In this document: positions 8,176 through 17,560 of the stretch, piece after piece
How positions within the stretch are numbered: the stretch's first letter is position 1
Layout of the letters: each line of letters starts with the position of its first letter
Origin: CAZFQG01 sp964520785
GTDB lineage: Bacteria > Planctomycetota > Planctomycetia > Pirellulales > Thermoguttaceae
Length of the DNA stretch: 64,000 nt
Assembly: GCA_964520785.1 (NCBI GenBank)
Contig: CAZFQG010000003.1
Location: 20,552 to 84,551 of the forward strand
Direction: 5' to 3'
Position numbers and translations under genes: made by a program
The notes under the pieces: model-generated
Told to the model about the DNA's origin: nothing
Seen by the model: the letters and a program-made list of their open reading frames with translations, nothing else
Databases searched by the model: none

Positions 8176-9957
8176 ATGAAAAACATCGTTTCAGTCGAAA
8201 AAACCAACGCCCCGATCGGGTACATAACCCGAGGCCTCCTATCCGCCCGGTTCAACGGTCGGCTTCTCGTGGACGTGATGCCCACGCTGAGCCTGGCCGA
8301 GTGGGACGTGGCGACCGAGATGCTCGATGAGTGGGGAATGGTCGTCCGGGAAACGGACGATCGGTCGGTCTTCCGGATTGTCTGCGAGGACGGAACCCTC
8401 TACGCGAAGCACTACCACCCCAGGCGCAACGTCGGAATGCTCCGGCTTGCCATGGTCCGGCCGGCGAAGCGGGAATTCCTCGCGGCCGAGGAAGCACTTG
8501 CTCGCGGCATTCCCACCGCCGCACCCCTTCTCCAGCGGGATGCCCCTAGGGTGGTCGAAAGCCTTTACGTGAGTGAGGGCATTCCCGGGACGATTCCCCT
8601 CTTGCGGATTCGGGACGGGAATGCCGGTTCCATGCAACCGAAGCGGCTCCGCGAGGCGGTCTCCTTGACCGACACCGCCGCCGACTTCCTGGCCGACGTT
8701 CACGCCAAGGGGCTTTGCCACCACGATTTTCATGCCGGAAACGTCTTGGTCTCGCGGTCCGGCACGGGGGAATACTCGCTCTTCCTGATTGACCTGGTCG
8801 ACGCCGGTTTTGGTCGTGGCTTTTCCTGGAAACAGGCCAAGAAGGACTTGATCATTTGGAACGCGGAATGGCGGGATCGGGTTTCGACCCGGCTCCGCGA
8901 GCGTTTCCTGAGGACCTATCTTCTGAGTGTTCTATCACGGGATTCCCACTTCCTTGCAAGGCTGCCCCGCCGCCTCCGGAAGATGTCTTCGACACAGTCT
9001 CTGGAATCGCTGGTCTCCCCGGTTTTCGAGGAAATCGACCGTGAAAGCCGCGCGTACTCCCGGAAGGTCGACGCAAGGCGGGATCGCCGGGTCTGGCGGA
9101 CGAACCGCGATTTCGTCGCCCTGAACGGCATTCTGGGCAAGTCGTACTTCGCGACCGATTTTATTGACCCCTTCGAAGTATTCACCATGCGACTGACGAC
9201 GGGGTTCGCGAGGAAGGATCAGAAAACGGTCAAGACGAGTTCCTCGCACCACGTATCCAGGTTGAGAATTCGAACACGCAGGGGCGATTACGTCGTGGCG
9301 GACAAGCAGAGCCTCAAGCCTACTTCGCTCCGGAAGATACTTCGCAACCCGTTCCGTAAGAGCAAAGCGGCGAAGGAGTGGTTCTATGCGAACGCGATGC
9401 ACTCCAGAGGGATTCCGACGGCGAGGCCGATTGGTCTCATCGAAGCCGCCGCGGGGCCGTTCTTTATCAAATCCCACGTGCTGACGCAGTGGCTCGACAA
9501 GACCGTCGACCTCCACGCGTGGGCTCGCGCCGTCGAATCTCTTAAGCCCGCCAACCGCCGACGCCGGGTCACCGACGCGGCCGAGATTCTAGGACGAGCC
9601 GTGGGGAACATGCACGCCAAGGGCGTGTCGCACGGCGATCTGAAAGCCAGCAATATCCTCGTCAAGAACCACAAGGGACGGATCGAGCCGTATTTCATCG
9701 ATGTCTCGGGCGCGCACGTCGCCAAGCGAGGGGGGGAACTCTCGCTGAGGCGGCGCGTCCGCGACTTGGCGCGGTTGGCGGAGAGCGCAACCGCCTATCC
9801 CTGGATCGGAAGGTCCGCTTTTTTGACGTTCTTCCGGGCCTACGTCGAGGCGCTCCTTCCCGGCCGGTGTGATTGGAAACGCCTGTGGCGTCTGGCTTCG
9901 AAACGAGCCATCCGACGCATCCGCCAGAAGCGGGCGAACGGAAAGCCGATTCTTTGA
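8176..9957 (+). CDS. Tandem kinase-like protein (two LPS-kinase/InaA-type domains)
   Basis: A 593-residue protein with two protein-kinase-like domains in one chain. The first has an ATP-site lysine candidate (YAKHY, ~K78), a catalytic loop HHDFHAGNVL (~182) and a metal-binding LIDL (~204). The second has HGDLKASNIL (H486) and FIDVSGA. Both keep the catalytic Asp and Asn and the second Asp, so both could be active. The layout resembles WaaP/KdkA/InaA kinases that phosphorylate lipid A core sugars, fused head to tail. No membrane span or signal peptide is seen, so it is probably cytoplasmic or membrane-associated. The start at 8176 excludes an unconserved upstream extension; the RBS is weak. 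Confidence 0.75.
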   Translation: MKNIVSVEKTNAPIGYITRGLLSARFNGRLLVDVMPTLSLAEWDVATEMLDEWGMVVRETDDRSVFRIVCEDGTLYAKHYHPRRNVGMLRLAMVRPAKREFLAAEEALARGIPTAAPLLQRDAPRVVESLYVSEGIPGTIPLLRIRDGNAGSMQPKRLREAVSLTDTAADFLADVHAKGLCHHDFHAGNVLVSRSGTGEYSLFLIDLVDAGFGRGFSWKQAKKDLIIWNAEWRDRVSTRLRERFLRTYLLSVLSRDSHFLARLPRRLRKMSSTQSLESLVSPVFEEIDRESRAYSRKVDARRDRRVWRTNRDFVALNGILGKSYFATDFIDPFEVFTMRLTTGFARKDQKTVKTSSSHHVSRLRIRTRRGDYVVADKQSLKPTSLRKILRNPFRKSKAAKEWFYANAMHSRGIPTARPIGLIEAAAGPFFIKSHVLTQWLDKTVDLHAWARAVESLKPANRRRRVTDAAEILGRAVGNMHAKGVSHGDLKASNILVKNHKGRIEPYFIDVSGAHVAKRGGELSLRRRVRDLARLAESATAYPWIGRSAFLTFFRAYVEALLPGRCDWKRLWRLASKRAIRRIRQKRANGKPIL

Positions 9958-10005
9958 GGAGGGCGACCACCCAGTCGGGATTTCGCGCAGATGGCGTTTA
10001 TTCGG

Positions 10006-10677
10006 CTATGAAGAGGTTCCGGCTTTTCCCATCTCCTCCCGGGTCTTCTTCACGATTTCGACGAACTTCTTGGCGTTGGACTCGAGTGTCGCGTAGTCTC
10101 CTTCGAGGATGGCCTTGGACGAGGCGAGCGACCCGCCGACGCCCAGGGCCCAGGCGCCCGCCTTGAGAAAGTCGGCCGCCGTGCCCAAGTCGACGCCGCC
10201 GGTGGGGAGTAGCTTGATTTGCGGCAGGGGGCCGTGGACCGCCTTGAGGTATTTCGGCCCTGTGACGTCGGAAGGAAATACCTTGACGACGTCCGCCCCC
10301 GCCTCCCATGCGGTGAGAATCTCCGTCGGCGTGAACGCGCCCGGCATCACCGCCTTGTCGTACCGCCGGGCCATCCGGATGACCTCCGGATTGAGCGTGG
10401 GGGATACGACGAACTCGGCGCCGGCGAGGATGGCCGTTCGCGCGGTCTCGGGATCGAGGACCGACCCGGCCCCGAGAAGGACTTTATCGCCCCACTGGTC
10501 GGCGACTTGCTCCAAGACCCGGTGTGCGCCCGGGACCGTGAAAGTCACCTCCAGTGTGTCGACGCCGCCGCGCCAAAGAGCCTCGGCCGTTCGGACCAGT
10601 AATTCACCGCTGGGAGCGCGCAAGACGGCAACCAAGCCGGACTCTTCAACGCGGGCAAGATTATGTTCTTTTGCCAT
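10006..10677 (-). CDS. eda: 2-dehydro-3-deoxy-phosphogluconate (KDPG/KHG) aldolase
   Basis: The 223-residue protein is a class I aldolase that splits KDPG into pyruvate and glyceraldehyde 3-phosphate (or acts on 4-hydroxy-2-oxoglutarate). Visible landmarks are LEVTFTVPGA with the catalytic Glu, LLGAGSVLDP, the substrate strand EFVVSPTLNPEV, VVKVFPSDVTGPKYLK with the Schiff-base Lys, and LPTGGVDLGTA. Length matches the family. It starts 15 bases after the transporter gene and is almost certainly in the same operon, suggesting uptake and breakdown of a sugar acid or related carbohydrate through a 2-keto-3-deoxy intermediate. Confidence 0.92.
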   Translation of the reverse strand: MAKEHNLARVEESGLVAVLRAPSGELLVRTAEALWRGGVDTLEVTFTVPGAHRVLEQVADQWGDKVLLGAGSVLDPETARTAILAGAEFVVSPTLNPEVIRMARRYDKAVMPGAFTPTEILTAWEAGADVVKVFPSDVTGPKYLKAVHGPLPQIKLLPTGGVDLGTAADFLKAGAWALGVGGSLASSKAILEGDYATLESNAKKFVEIVKKTREEMGKAGTSS

Positions 10678-10692
10678 GATTTCGTTGACGTT

Positions 10693-12816
10693 CTAAAGGA
10701 AATAAATGTACAGACCACCCGTCAGGGCGACGACGATCAGTCCGAAGACGACGGCGACCTTGGAGGACTCGAGGCTGATCTCCTGATTGACGGGAAGCTC
10801 CAAGGGTGTCTGCCGCGGTTTGAGGAGGGTGAAGAGGGCCATCAGTCCCATGACCACGGCGAGGGTGATGGCCATCCGATTGAGGAAGTTCATGTCGCCG
10901 AGGGAGAACATGAGGATTCCGTACACGAGCGGGCCGACCAGCAGGCCCATCGCCCCGACGAAGCCGGGAGCCCGCTTCGTAAGAATCCCGATGAGGAACA
11001 CCGAGAGGATACCGGGCGAGATGAATCCCTGGAATTCCTGGATGAACTTGAAAAGGCCGCCGAACCGCGGATCGGCCAGCATGGGAGAAATCCAGCACGC
11101 CAATGCCGCGAAGACGACGACGCAGATCCGCCCGACAATGACCATCGCTCCCTGGGAGGCGGTACGGTGGAAATACTCCTTGTAGAGGTCCATGGTGAAG
11201 ATAGTCGAGGCGGCGTTGAGCATCGACGCCAGTGAGCTCATCACCGCGCCCAAGAGGGCGGCGAGGACGAAGCCTCGCAAGCCTTGTGGAACATTCAGGT
11301 TCTTCAACAGCAGTGGAAAGGCGGCATCGTGCTTGTACCCGACGAGTTCCTTCGCGACCGCGTACTTCCCCTTGAAAAGCCCGAACGTCTCCTTCAGCCG
11401 CGCGAGCATAAGCGCCGCGCCGGAGATTCCCTCGGTGTTCTTGCCGAGAACGCGACCGATCACCTTGCCGTTGACTTGGGCGAGCGTCTCGACTTCGGCG
11501 GGAGTCACACTCTCATCCAGGTCCAATGCCGCGATCAATTCGCCGCGAAGAGCGTCCGGCTCGTCCGAGGATGTCTCGATCCCCGCTACCGCCGCGTTGA
11601 ATCTGGCGACGCGGACCGCCTTTTCGGGTTTCAAGTCGGCGAATTCGCGGTTGAAGGGGAAGACGGTAGTCGATTCGGGCGGCGCCGATTCCAGTTCCTC
11701 GAAGGTCGCCCAGGTGCCGGCGTTGGCCTGCTTGTCGGTTTCCGCCTCCTCGGCCATCTTCTCGCTGAAGAGATTGAACGCGATGATTCCCGGGAAGACC
11801 ACGATGAACGGAATAACCAGCTTCAATGCGGCGGCGAAGACGATTCCCTTCTGGCCTTCCGCCAGCGACTGGGCGCCGAGCGTTCGCTGAATGATGTACT
11901 GGTTGAGGCCCCAATAGTACAGGTTGGGAATCCAAATCCCCAAAAGCAGCGTCGTCCAAACGATATTCGGATCGGACAGAGGTCGGACCATGTGCAGTTT
12001 GTCGGCGTTGAGCTTCTCGAACCGCGCATAGGCGCCCATGTCCTCGGTCACGTCCGCCGCAAGGTCCCTTCCTTGATAAGCGGTGGGACGCTGGTGGTCG
12101 GGGGTCTGAGCCAAGTCGCCGACGTCCGCCGCGCCCAAGGCCATGAAGGCGAATATCATGACGACCGCCCCTCCCAAAATCAGCGCCGAGCCCTGCAAGA
12201 GGTCGGCCCAGACGCACGCCTTCAATCCGCCCGAGAACACATAGACCGCGGCCAGGACGCCGATGAACCACGAGGCGCTCACCAGATTGATCTCAAACAG
12301 CCCCAGGGGCTGGAGTTCCCCGAAGAGGACCGTAATCGTCAGCGCCCCCGAGTGGATGACCACGGCCATCGGGACTCCGACCAACACGATCATCATCGAA
12401 AGGGACATCAGCGTGCGGGCAAGTTTGTTGTAGCGGTATTCCAGGAACTGGGGGATGGTGTAGATTCCGCACCGCAAGAACATCGGCAAAAAGAGAAACG
12501 CGACGGCGACAAGCGTGACCGCCGCGATCCATTCATAGCTGGCGATCGCCAGGCCGGTACACTGCGCGGCGTTTCCGGACATCCCGATGAATTGTTCCGT
12601 CGAGATATTGGCGGCGATTAGCGAAAACCCGATCAGCCACCAGCCTAGCCCTCGTCCGGCGAGAAAGTACGTTTCGCTATCCTTTCCTCCTTGACGACTC
12701 ATCGAGAGGGCGACAATCAGCACCGCCGCGATGAATCCGAAGAAGATGACACAGTCAAGGATGTAATTCCGGCCGAAAAAACCGGCACCTTGGGCAAAAA
12801 ACAACATGGAACTCAT
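10693..12816 (-). CDS. Sodium/solute symporter (SSS family, SGLT-like)
   Basis: A 707-residue polytopic membrane protein of the solute:sodium symporter family. It has the signature ANISTEQFIGMSGNAAQ near helix 1-2, the QFLEYRYNKLARTL segment, and a later conserved AALLGAVMSSLASMLNAASTIFTMDLYKEYF. Usual members have ~500-550 residues. Here a hydrophilic insert of about 130-150 residues (roughly residues 350-490, rich in Glu, Asp and Ala) sits between membrane helices. The start at 12816 has GGTGGGG upstream; a TTG five codons earlier is an alternative. The KDPG aldolase gene follows, so a sugar or sugar acid is the likely substrate. Confidence 0.88.
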   Translation of the reverse strand: MSSMLFFAQGAGFFGRNYILDCVIFFGFIAAVLIVALSMSRQGGKDSETYFLAGRGLGWWLIGFSLIAANISTEQFIGMSGNAAQCTGLAIASYEWIAAVTLVAVAFLFLPMFLRCGIYTIPQFLEYRYNKLARTLMSLSMMIVLVGVPMAVVIHSGALTITVLFGELQPLGLFEINLVSASWFIGVLAAVYVFSGGLKACVWADLLQGSALILGGAVVMIFAFMALGAADVGDLAQTPDHQRPTAYQGRDLAADVTEDMGAYARFEKLNADKLHMVRPLSDPNIVWTTLLLGIWIPNLYYWGLNQYIIQRTLGAQSLAEGQKGIVFAAALKLVIPFIVVFPGIIAFNLFSEKMAEEAETDKQANAGTWATFEELESAPPESTTVFPFNREFADLKPEKAVRVARFNAAVAGIETSSDEPDALRGELIAALDLDESVTPAEVETLAQVNGKVIGRVLGKNTEGISGAALMLARLKETFGLFKGKYAVAKELVGYKHDAAFPLLLKNLNVPQGLRGFVLAALLGAVMSSLASMLNAASTIFTMDLYKEYFHRTASQGAMVIVGRICVVVFAALACWISPMLADPRFGGLFKFIQEFQGFISPGILSVFLIGILTKRAPGFVGAMGLLVGPLVYGILMFSLGDMNFLNRMAITLAVVMGLMALFTLLKPRQTPLELPVNQEISLESSKVAVVFGLIVVALTGGLYIYFL

Positions 12817-12863
12817 ACCATTCCCCACCAATGGGCTGTTTGAAGTGACGATGTCAGATCGCT

Positions 12864-12893
12864 ATTATAGGGGACGGCCATGGTATTTCACAA
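12864..12893 (-). promoter_or_regulatory. Promoter of the SSS transporter-eda operon
   Basis: On the minus strand, TTGTGA (12893-12888) is followed after 18 bases by a perfect TATAAT (12869-12864). Transcription would start near 12857, giving a leader of about 40 bases before the ATG at 12816. Confidence 0.6.
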
Positions 12894-12926
12894 CCGACCC
12901 GAGTAGTCAACTGTTGGAATTGGTGA

Positions 12927-12954
12927 AAGCCGGCTCCGGTTTTGATACCGGCTT
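12927..12954. promoter_or_regulatory. Inverted repeat in the divergent promoter region
   Basis: AAGCCGG (12927-12933) and CCGGCTT (12948-12954) form 7-bp arms 14 bases apart. The dyad lies upstream of the transporter -35 box and 50 bases before the plus-strand gene at 13004. It may be an operator shared by both; no regulator is adjacent. Confidence 0.35.
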
Positions 12955-13003
12955 GGCGGAGCAGGTTTTGTTTCCTGATGACCTGACCTTGTAAGGAATT
13001 CCC

Positions 13004-14968
13004 ATGACACGCTTTCCTTCCCGATCGTTGCTCGTCTTGATTTCACTGCTCCTGCTGGGGATTCCCGCGGCGGCTCGGGCCCAGAAAGAGGCCCAACCGT
13101 TTGAACTGAAATGTCGCGTCTCGGCCGCCCTCCCGGTCGTTGGGCGGAAGCAGACGGCGACCGCGCGCCTGTTAAACCCTCCGGCCGACCTGGGTGACGC
13201 GGAAATACTCTTCCAAGTGACCCACGATGGCCGGACCGTACCGCTTGGCCCGGCGCGGAGGGTCGCTTTCAAGCCGGGAGAAACGCCAGCGCAGGCCTCT
13301 GTGGATTGGACCCCGACGTCGACCGGGGAGCATCTCGTGGAGGTGGTCTTGACGGTGGGGCGGAACCGACCCCAACTGACCGCCTCACAGGAAGTTACGG
13401 TGGTGCGAAGGCCTTTGCACTTCCACTACTGGGACATGAACCCATCCCTGAAGTACGTCACCGAGGGTCTGGTTCAGAAGGAGGAGCCCCTGGAGTACTG
13501 GACCGACCGGGGCGCGGTCGGCCAGAGGTGGGTTGGCGGAATCTGGGCCGTCAAGACACGGAAGCTCGATACGGTTGAGAAACTCGCCGAGGGTTGGACC
13601 TCCAGGGAGTGGCCGGGCATCGTCATCGACGAATTCGGCTCACCAGGCGAGGTGGACCGGCTTCTCGCGGCGGCCCTCATCGAGACCAGAAAACGGATGC
13701 CGGGGCTCTATCTGGCGCCCTACGCGATCAGTCCTTCCCCGGAATCCTTCGAGGCCTTTCGAACCGCGGCGGACAGAGTGCTCGTGGAGTGCTATTGTCC
13801 CCACGGAGCCTACGGCTATAAACGGATTGAAAGCCGCACGTCGATCGCGCGGAAAAACGGATTCATGGAGAAGACCTTGACCGTCTTGGGAATTGGAAAC
13901 GCCCTTGGCAAGGATTCCCCGACGATTACGACGCCTGTCGAGCTGCGGAGGCAGTTGCACTTTCTGCGATACCGGTTTCCGGAGATGTCCGGAGTGGCCT
14001 TCTTTTCCGGGTTTCGGCCACTGTATCCCGCCCTCAACGAAGCGATTCACCGGTTTTACATCTTACCGGTTCTACGAGTCGAACCGACCTCGCAGGGGCA
14101 GATAAAAATCGAGAACATCGGAGCGGACGACGCGGAACCGGCGAGCGTTTCCTTCCAAGAGGGGGACCGAATCGTCGCGGTCGATGTTCCCCGGTTGGCG
14201 GTGGGAGCGTCGACCGAGGTTGCCTGTCCGGAGGAGGGACGCATCCTCACGGAATTTCGCGAAAACCATACCGTTCTCGGTCCGCCCCTTCTCTGGAAAT
14301 ACGAACCCGAGTCGGACCGCCCTGGAGCCTCTCCGCCATGGCCGACGACGGATGGGATGGTGACGGTTCTGGAAGAATCGTTCGATACCGATTCCGCGCT
14401 GCTGGCGCCGTCGGAATCCTTTCAGAGCGATGATGACAAACCGGCCCCCTCGGTCGAGGCCTCATTTTCGGAAACGAATGGAAAGCCGCTGGAACTCTCG
14501 TTCGACCTGGAGATGGTCCATGCGGGGTCCTATGGGGGCTTCGAGGTCGGGCTCTTCAAAGAAGGAGGACCCGAACGAATGGCGATTCAATTCTACCGCG
14601 GCGACCACGAGCCGGCCGTGTACGCGGGGGTATCGATCAAGAACTCGGATGGTATTCTCGTCGCCGAACGGCTGGCGTTGGGACTTGTGAGCGGCGGAAG
14701 GTACCATTTCCGCTGCTTTTTTGACGGACAGGACCAGCTTCGTTTGGGAATTTGGGATGACTCGGGAACGAAGCTGTGGGATACCGGAACGCTTCCGACT
14801 TATGGTGAGTTTACCGCCGATCGACTCAGGATCAGCGCTCGAGCGGGGGAAGGATCGGTAGTGAAATGGGACGGCGAACGCAAGTGCCTCCTTATTAGAG
14901 GGGAAATGAACAGCACCTATTTTAGTGAGGGACAACTGGATATTCTTCGACTCAAAGCTCGGCGGTAG
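13004..14968 (+). CDS. Secreted protein of unknown function, probable hydrolase-like barrel
   Basis: The 654-residue product starts with a clear signal peptide (hydrophobic LLVLISLLLLGIP, cleavage after ARA). An N-terminal beta-rich region (residues ~30-135) resembles a CARDB/Ig-like module. The middle (~140-355) has features of an alpha/beta barrel, including GIVIDEFGS and LVECYCPHGAYG; the first resembles the acidic catalytic strand of some glycoside hydrolases. A second beta-rich module and a C-terminal jelly-roll-like region follow. No family is assigned. AAGGA six bases upstream supports the start. It is divergent from the sugar transporter, so a role in carbohydrate breakdown is possible but unproven. 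Confidence 0.7.
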   Translation: MTRFPSRSLLVLISLLLLGIPAAARAQKEAQPFELKCRVSAALPVVGRKQTATARLLNPPADLGDAEILFQVTHDGRTVPLGPARRVAFKPGETPAQASVDWTPTSTGEHLVEVVLTVGRNRPQLTASQEVTVVRRPLHFHYWDMNPSLKYVTEGLVQKEEPLEYWTDRGAVGQRWVGGIWAVKTRKLDTVEKLAEGWTSREWPGIVIDEFGSPGEVDRLLAAALIETRKRMPGLYLAPYAISPSPESFEAFRTAADRVLVECYCPHGAYGYKRIESRTSIARKNGFMEKTLTVLGIGNALGKDSPTITTPVELRRQLHFLRYRFPEMSGVAFFSGFRPLYPALNEAIHRFYILPVLRVEPTSQGQIKIENIGADDAEPASVSFQEGDRIVAVDVPRLAVGASTEVACPEEGRILTEFRENHTVLGPPLLWKYEPESDRPGASPPWPTTDGMVTVLEESFDTDSALLAPSESFQSDDDKPAPSVEASFSETNGKPLELSFDLEMVHAGSYGGFEVGLFKEGGPERMAIQFYRGDHEPAVYAGVSIKNSDGILVAERLALGLVSGGRYHFRCFFDGQDQLRLGIWDDSGTKLWDTGTLPTYGEFTADRLRISARAGEGSVVKWDGERKCLLIRGEMNSTYFSEGQLDILRLKARR

Positions 14969-15108
14969 TGCGAAGGGGTTTGCTCGCGAAAGCGGCAAGA
15001 ACGGATTGATCCGCAAATCCGATTCAGCGGGGCGTACCTGAACGCCGATAAAGGAAGTGGCATGAACCGTGCCGAGTTTTCGTATTTGCAGGGTGAGTCG
15101 TTGGAAAA

Positions 15109-15125
15109 TACTTCCCGGGTAAGTA
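15109..15125. promoter_or_regulatory. Imperfect dyad upstream of the TPR gene
   Basis: TACTT and AAGTA arms flank a CCCGGGT core, pairing 7 of 8 positions around a central G. It lies about 65 bases before the GTG start at 15191. A regulatory role is a guess from position and symmetry. Confidence 0.25.
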
Positions 15126-15190
15126 CTGATTTCGCCTGTGCCTTGTATCCTCCAAGGGCGGTCCCCCACCGCTGACGAAGAGGTTCCACC

Positions 15191-16369
15191 GTGATTTTTA
15201 CAGAACGACCATTTGGATTGAGTGTATTCTCGGTCGCGGCACTGCTCGTTTGCAGTGGGGTGGGCCGGGCGGGCGATCTTGAACGTCCCGGCGCGGTTTT
15301 GCCAAGGACGGTGCGAGGACAAGTCGGCTCTCCCTTCGCGGCGGCCCCCGCGAAGAAGCCGGGTTTCAGTGAGTCGCTCAAGGGTGGTTTTGACAAGATG
15401 ACGGGGGTTTTCTCCCAGAAAAAGGAGAATACCCCGGCTCCGACGGCCAATGACGAGCTGTCTCTGGCGAATCGGGCCAAACCATCGCCCAAGCTGCACA
15501 CCTCGCTGGCTCGGATGTATGAGGCCCAGGGCCGCTTGAAGGATGCCGAAGGAGAGTACCGCGAGGCGCTGAAGCTCGATCCAAACAGCTCGCTGGCGCT
15601 GTTGGAGTATGCCAGATTTCTGGATCGGCAGGAGCAGTTCGACGCCGCTATCGGGCTGTACCGGCACGCGGAGAAGCTACACCGAAAGGATCCGGCCGTG
15701 CATAACGACTTGGGGCTCTGCCTGGCGAGACACGGCCGGAGCCAACCGGCCGTCGCGGCATTCAGGGAGGCGGTCGCTCTGGCGCCGAACAACTCCCTTT
15801 ACCGCAACAATCTGGCCATGGTCCTCGTCGATCTGGAACGGTACGACGAGGCGATGGAACACCTGGTCGCCGTGAACGGGCGCGGCGTGGCTGAATATAA
15901 CATGGGTTATCTGCTGTTCAAGAAAGGGCGGGGGGACCTCGCGTTGAGGCATTTCACCGCCGCGGCGGAACACAATCCGCACATGACGCAGGCCCAATGG
16001 TGGGTTGCCCGGCTGAACGAACGAGAGCCGGGTGTTTCAAGTCCTGCGCAATTCGCGGGCACCCCGGGTCGAGCCACCGAGCCGGAGTCGGTCGCTCCGA
16101 CACGGAGGCCAACCTACACGGCCAGCAGTGAACGACCGCAAAGAGCCCCCATGGTTTGGGTGGAATCGACCGACCCGGCGCATGGAGCCCCCCCCAACCG
16201 AAACGGCGTGCCTGGCTGTGAGCGGATTCCACCTTTGCGGCAGCCGGAGAATGTTGTTCCGGTGCAGCGCACGCCTTATGGAGCTTTCGGAGGTCGTCCG
16301 CAAGAATGGGCTCCTTCGGCACCGCCAACCAAGAGGTCGCTCGAACCGCTCCCCACAATTCGTCGCTAG
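15191..16369 (+). CDS. Exported TPR-repeat protein
   Basis: A 392-residue protein with an N-terminal signal peptide (SVFSVAALLVCSGVGRAG). After a low-complexity linker, residues ~95-275 hold at least four TPR units; examples are LHTSLARMYEAQGRLKDAEGE, ALLEYARFLDRQEQFDAAI and AVHNDLGLCLARHGRSQPAV, each with the family's spaced Gly/Ala/Tyr pattern. The C-terminal 110 residues are rich in Pro, Arg and Ser and look disordered. It begins at a GTG with GAAGAGG eight bases upstream. TPR proteins serve as binding scaffolds; the partner is unknown. Confidence 0.75.
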   Translation: MIFTERPFGLSVFSVAALLVCSGVGRAGDLERPGAVLPRTVRGQVGSPFAAAPAKKPGFSESLKGGFDKMTGVFSQKKENTPAPTANDELSLANRAKPSPKLHTSLARMYEAQGRLKDAEGEYREALKLDPNSSLALLEYARFLDRQEQFDAAIGLYRHAEKLHRKDPAVHNDLGLCLARHGRSQPAVAAFREAVALAPNNSLYRNNLAMVLVDLERYDEAMEHLVAVNGRGVAEYNMGYLLFKKGRGDLALRHFTAAAEHNPHMTQAQWWVARLNEREPGVSSPAQFAGTPGRATEPESVAPTRRPTYTASSERPQRAPMVWVESTDPAHGAPPNRNGVPGCERIPPLRQPENVVPVQRTPYGAFGGRPQEWAPSAPPTKRSLEPLPTIRR

Positions 16370-16634
16370 CCGCGCGAACGGGACGCGAAACACCCCGGAC
16401 CGCCGCAAGCGCGTTTTCGGGTCCTGGCCGCCTCGCTTGAGGGTTGCCGTCTGGCGGGGGCTTTCGCGACGCGAACGCCGTACCCCCCCTTACGCCATCT
16501 GACAAGGTAGGGGACATATGATTCCGATCCGCCTATCGACACGGAATCGCGGAGCCGCGTCCCTTTCTTTCACCCAATTCCGAGGGTATTGCGTGACCGA
16601 AATGGGGGAGGACTTGTCATTAACGCTCCTTATG

Positions 16635-16649
16635 ATAAGATGATCTTAT
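16635..16649. promoter_or_regulatory. Candidate LysR-type operator (T-N11-A dyad)
   Basis: ATAAGA-TGA-TCTTAT is a perfect 6-bp dyad with a 3-base centre and contains the T-N11-A pattern bound by LysR-type regulators. It sits 17 bases before the LysR start codon and just before its RBS. Autoregulation is the simplest reading. Confidence 0.5.
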
Positions 16650-16666
16650 ATCAAGGAGCTTCTGGA

Positions 16667-17554
16667 ATGAATATTGAAACGCTACGCCTTTATTGCGATG
16701 TCGTCCGTTACCGGAGCTTTTCGCGCGGCGCCGGCGCCAACGGCGTGAGCCAATCCGCGGCGACCCAATCGGTGCATCGGATGGAGCGGCATTTTGGAAT
16801 GCAACTGATCGATCGGACGAAGCGGCCGTTCATCACCACTCCGGAGGGTCAGGCCTGCTACGAGGGATTTCGCGAGGTGCTCGAACAGTACGACGCCGTC
16901 GAATCGCGTGTGCGGTTGCTTCGCAAGGAGATCACCGGAACGGTGCGCGTCGCGGCGATTTATTCCGTCGGGCTGCACGACATGAGCCAGTGCATGAAGG
17001 ACTTCATGGTCCGGTTCCCCAAGGCGAAGGTCCGATTGGAGTATCTCGGGCCGTCGAAGGTCTACGAGGCGGTCGAGAACGCGGAGGCGGATATCGGAAT
17101 CGTTTCTTATCCGCAGGCATCGGCGGAGATTCAGGTAATTCCTCTGAGAAGCGAGGACATGGTTCTCGTTTGCGCGCCCGGCCATCCCCTCGCCAGGGCG
17201 GAAAGGGGTACCGCCGAACTACTGGCCGGCCAGGATTTCGTCGCGTTTCAACGGGACCTGATTATCCGCAAGAAGATCGACCGCCACCTGCAGCGCCACA
17301 AGGTTTCCGTGAATCTGGTGATGGAATTCGACAACATCGAGACCATCAAGCAGGCGGTCGAGATCGGCAGCGGGGTGAGCCTGCTCCCGGAGCCGACCGT
17401 GCGTTACGAACGCGAGTCGGGCCGTTTGGTGGTCATTCCGTTGGCGACGAAGGAACTGCGGCGTCCGATCGGAATCATTCACCGCCACCGGCACGTCTTC
17501 ACGCCGACGGCCAGCAAGTTCGTCGAGTTATTAAAGGAAGTGCAAGGGGAGTAA
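16667..17554 (+). CDS. LysR-family transcriptional regulator
   Basis: The 295-residue product begins with the LysR winged helix-turn-helix (NIETLRLYCDVVRYRSFSRG, then GVSQSAATQSVHRMERHFG). The remainder is a type-2 periplasmic-binding-like effector domain, for example GTVRVAAIYSVGLHDM and EIGSGVSLLPEPTVRYE. AAGGAG eight bases before the ATG at 16667 fixes the start; the frame is open 78 bases further upstream but lacks signals. The RACo-type gene starts 6 bases after the stop, so regulator and activator form one transcript. The effector is not known; a methylated compound would fit the downstream gene. Confidence 0.9.
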   Translation: MNIETLRLYCDVVRYRSFSRGAGANGVSQSAATQSVHRMERHFGMQLIDRTKRPFITTPEGQACYEGFREVLEQYDAVESRVRLLRKEITGTVRVAAIYSVGLHDMSQCMKDFMVRFPKAKVRLEYLGPSKVYEAVENAEADIGIVSYPQASAEIQVIPLRSEDMVLVCAPGHPLARAERGTAELLAGQDFVAFQRDLIIRKKIDRHLQRHKVSVNLVMEFDNIETIKQAVEIGSGVSLLPEPTVRYERESGRLVVIPLATKELRRPIGIIHRHRHVFTPTASKFVELLKEVQGE

Positions 17555-17560
17555 CGCATC

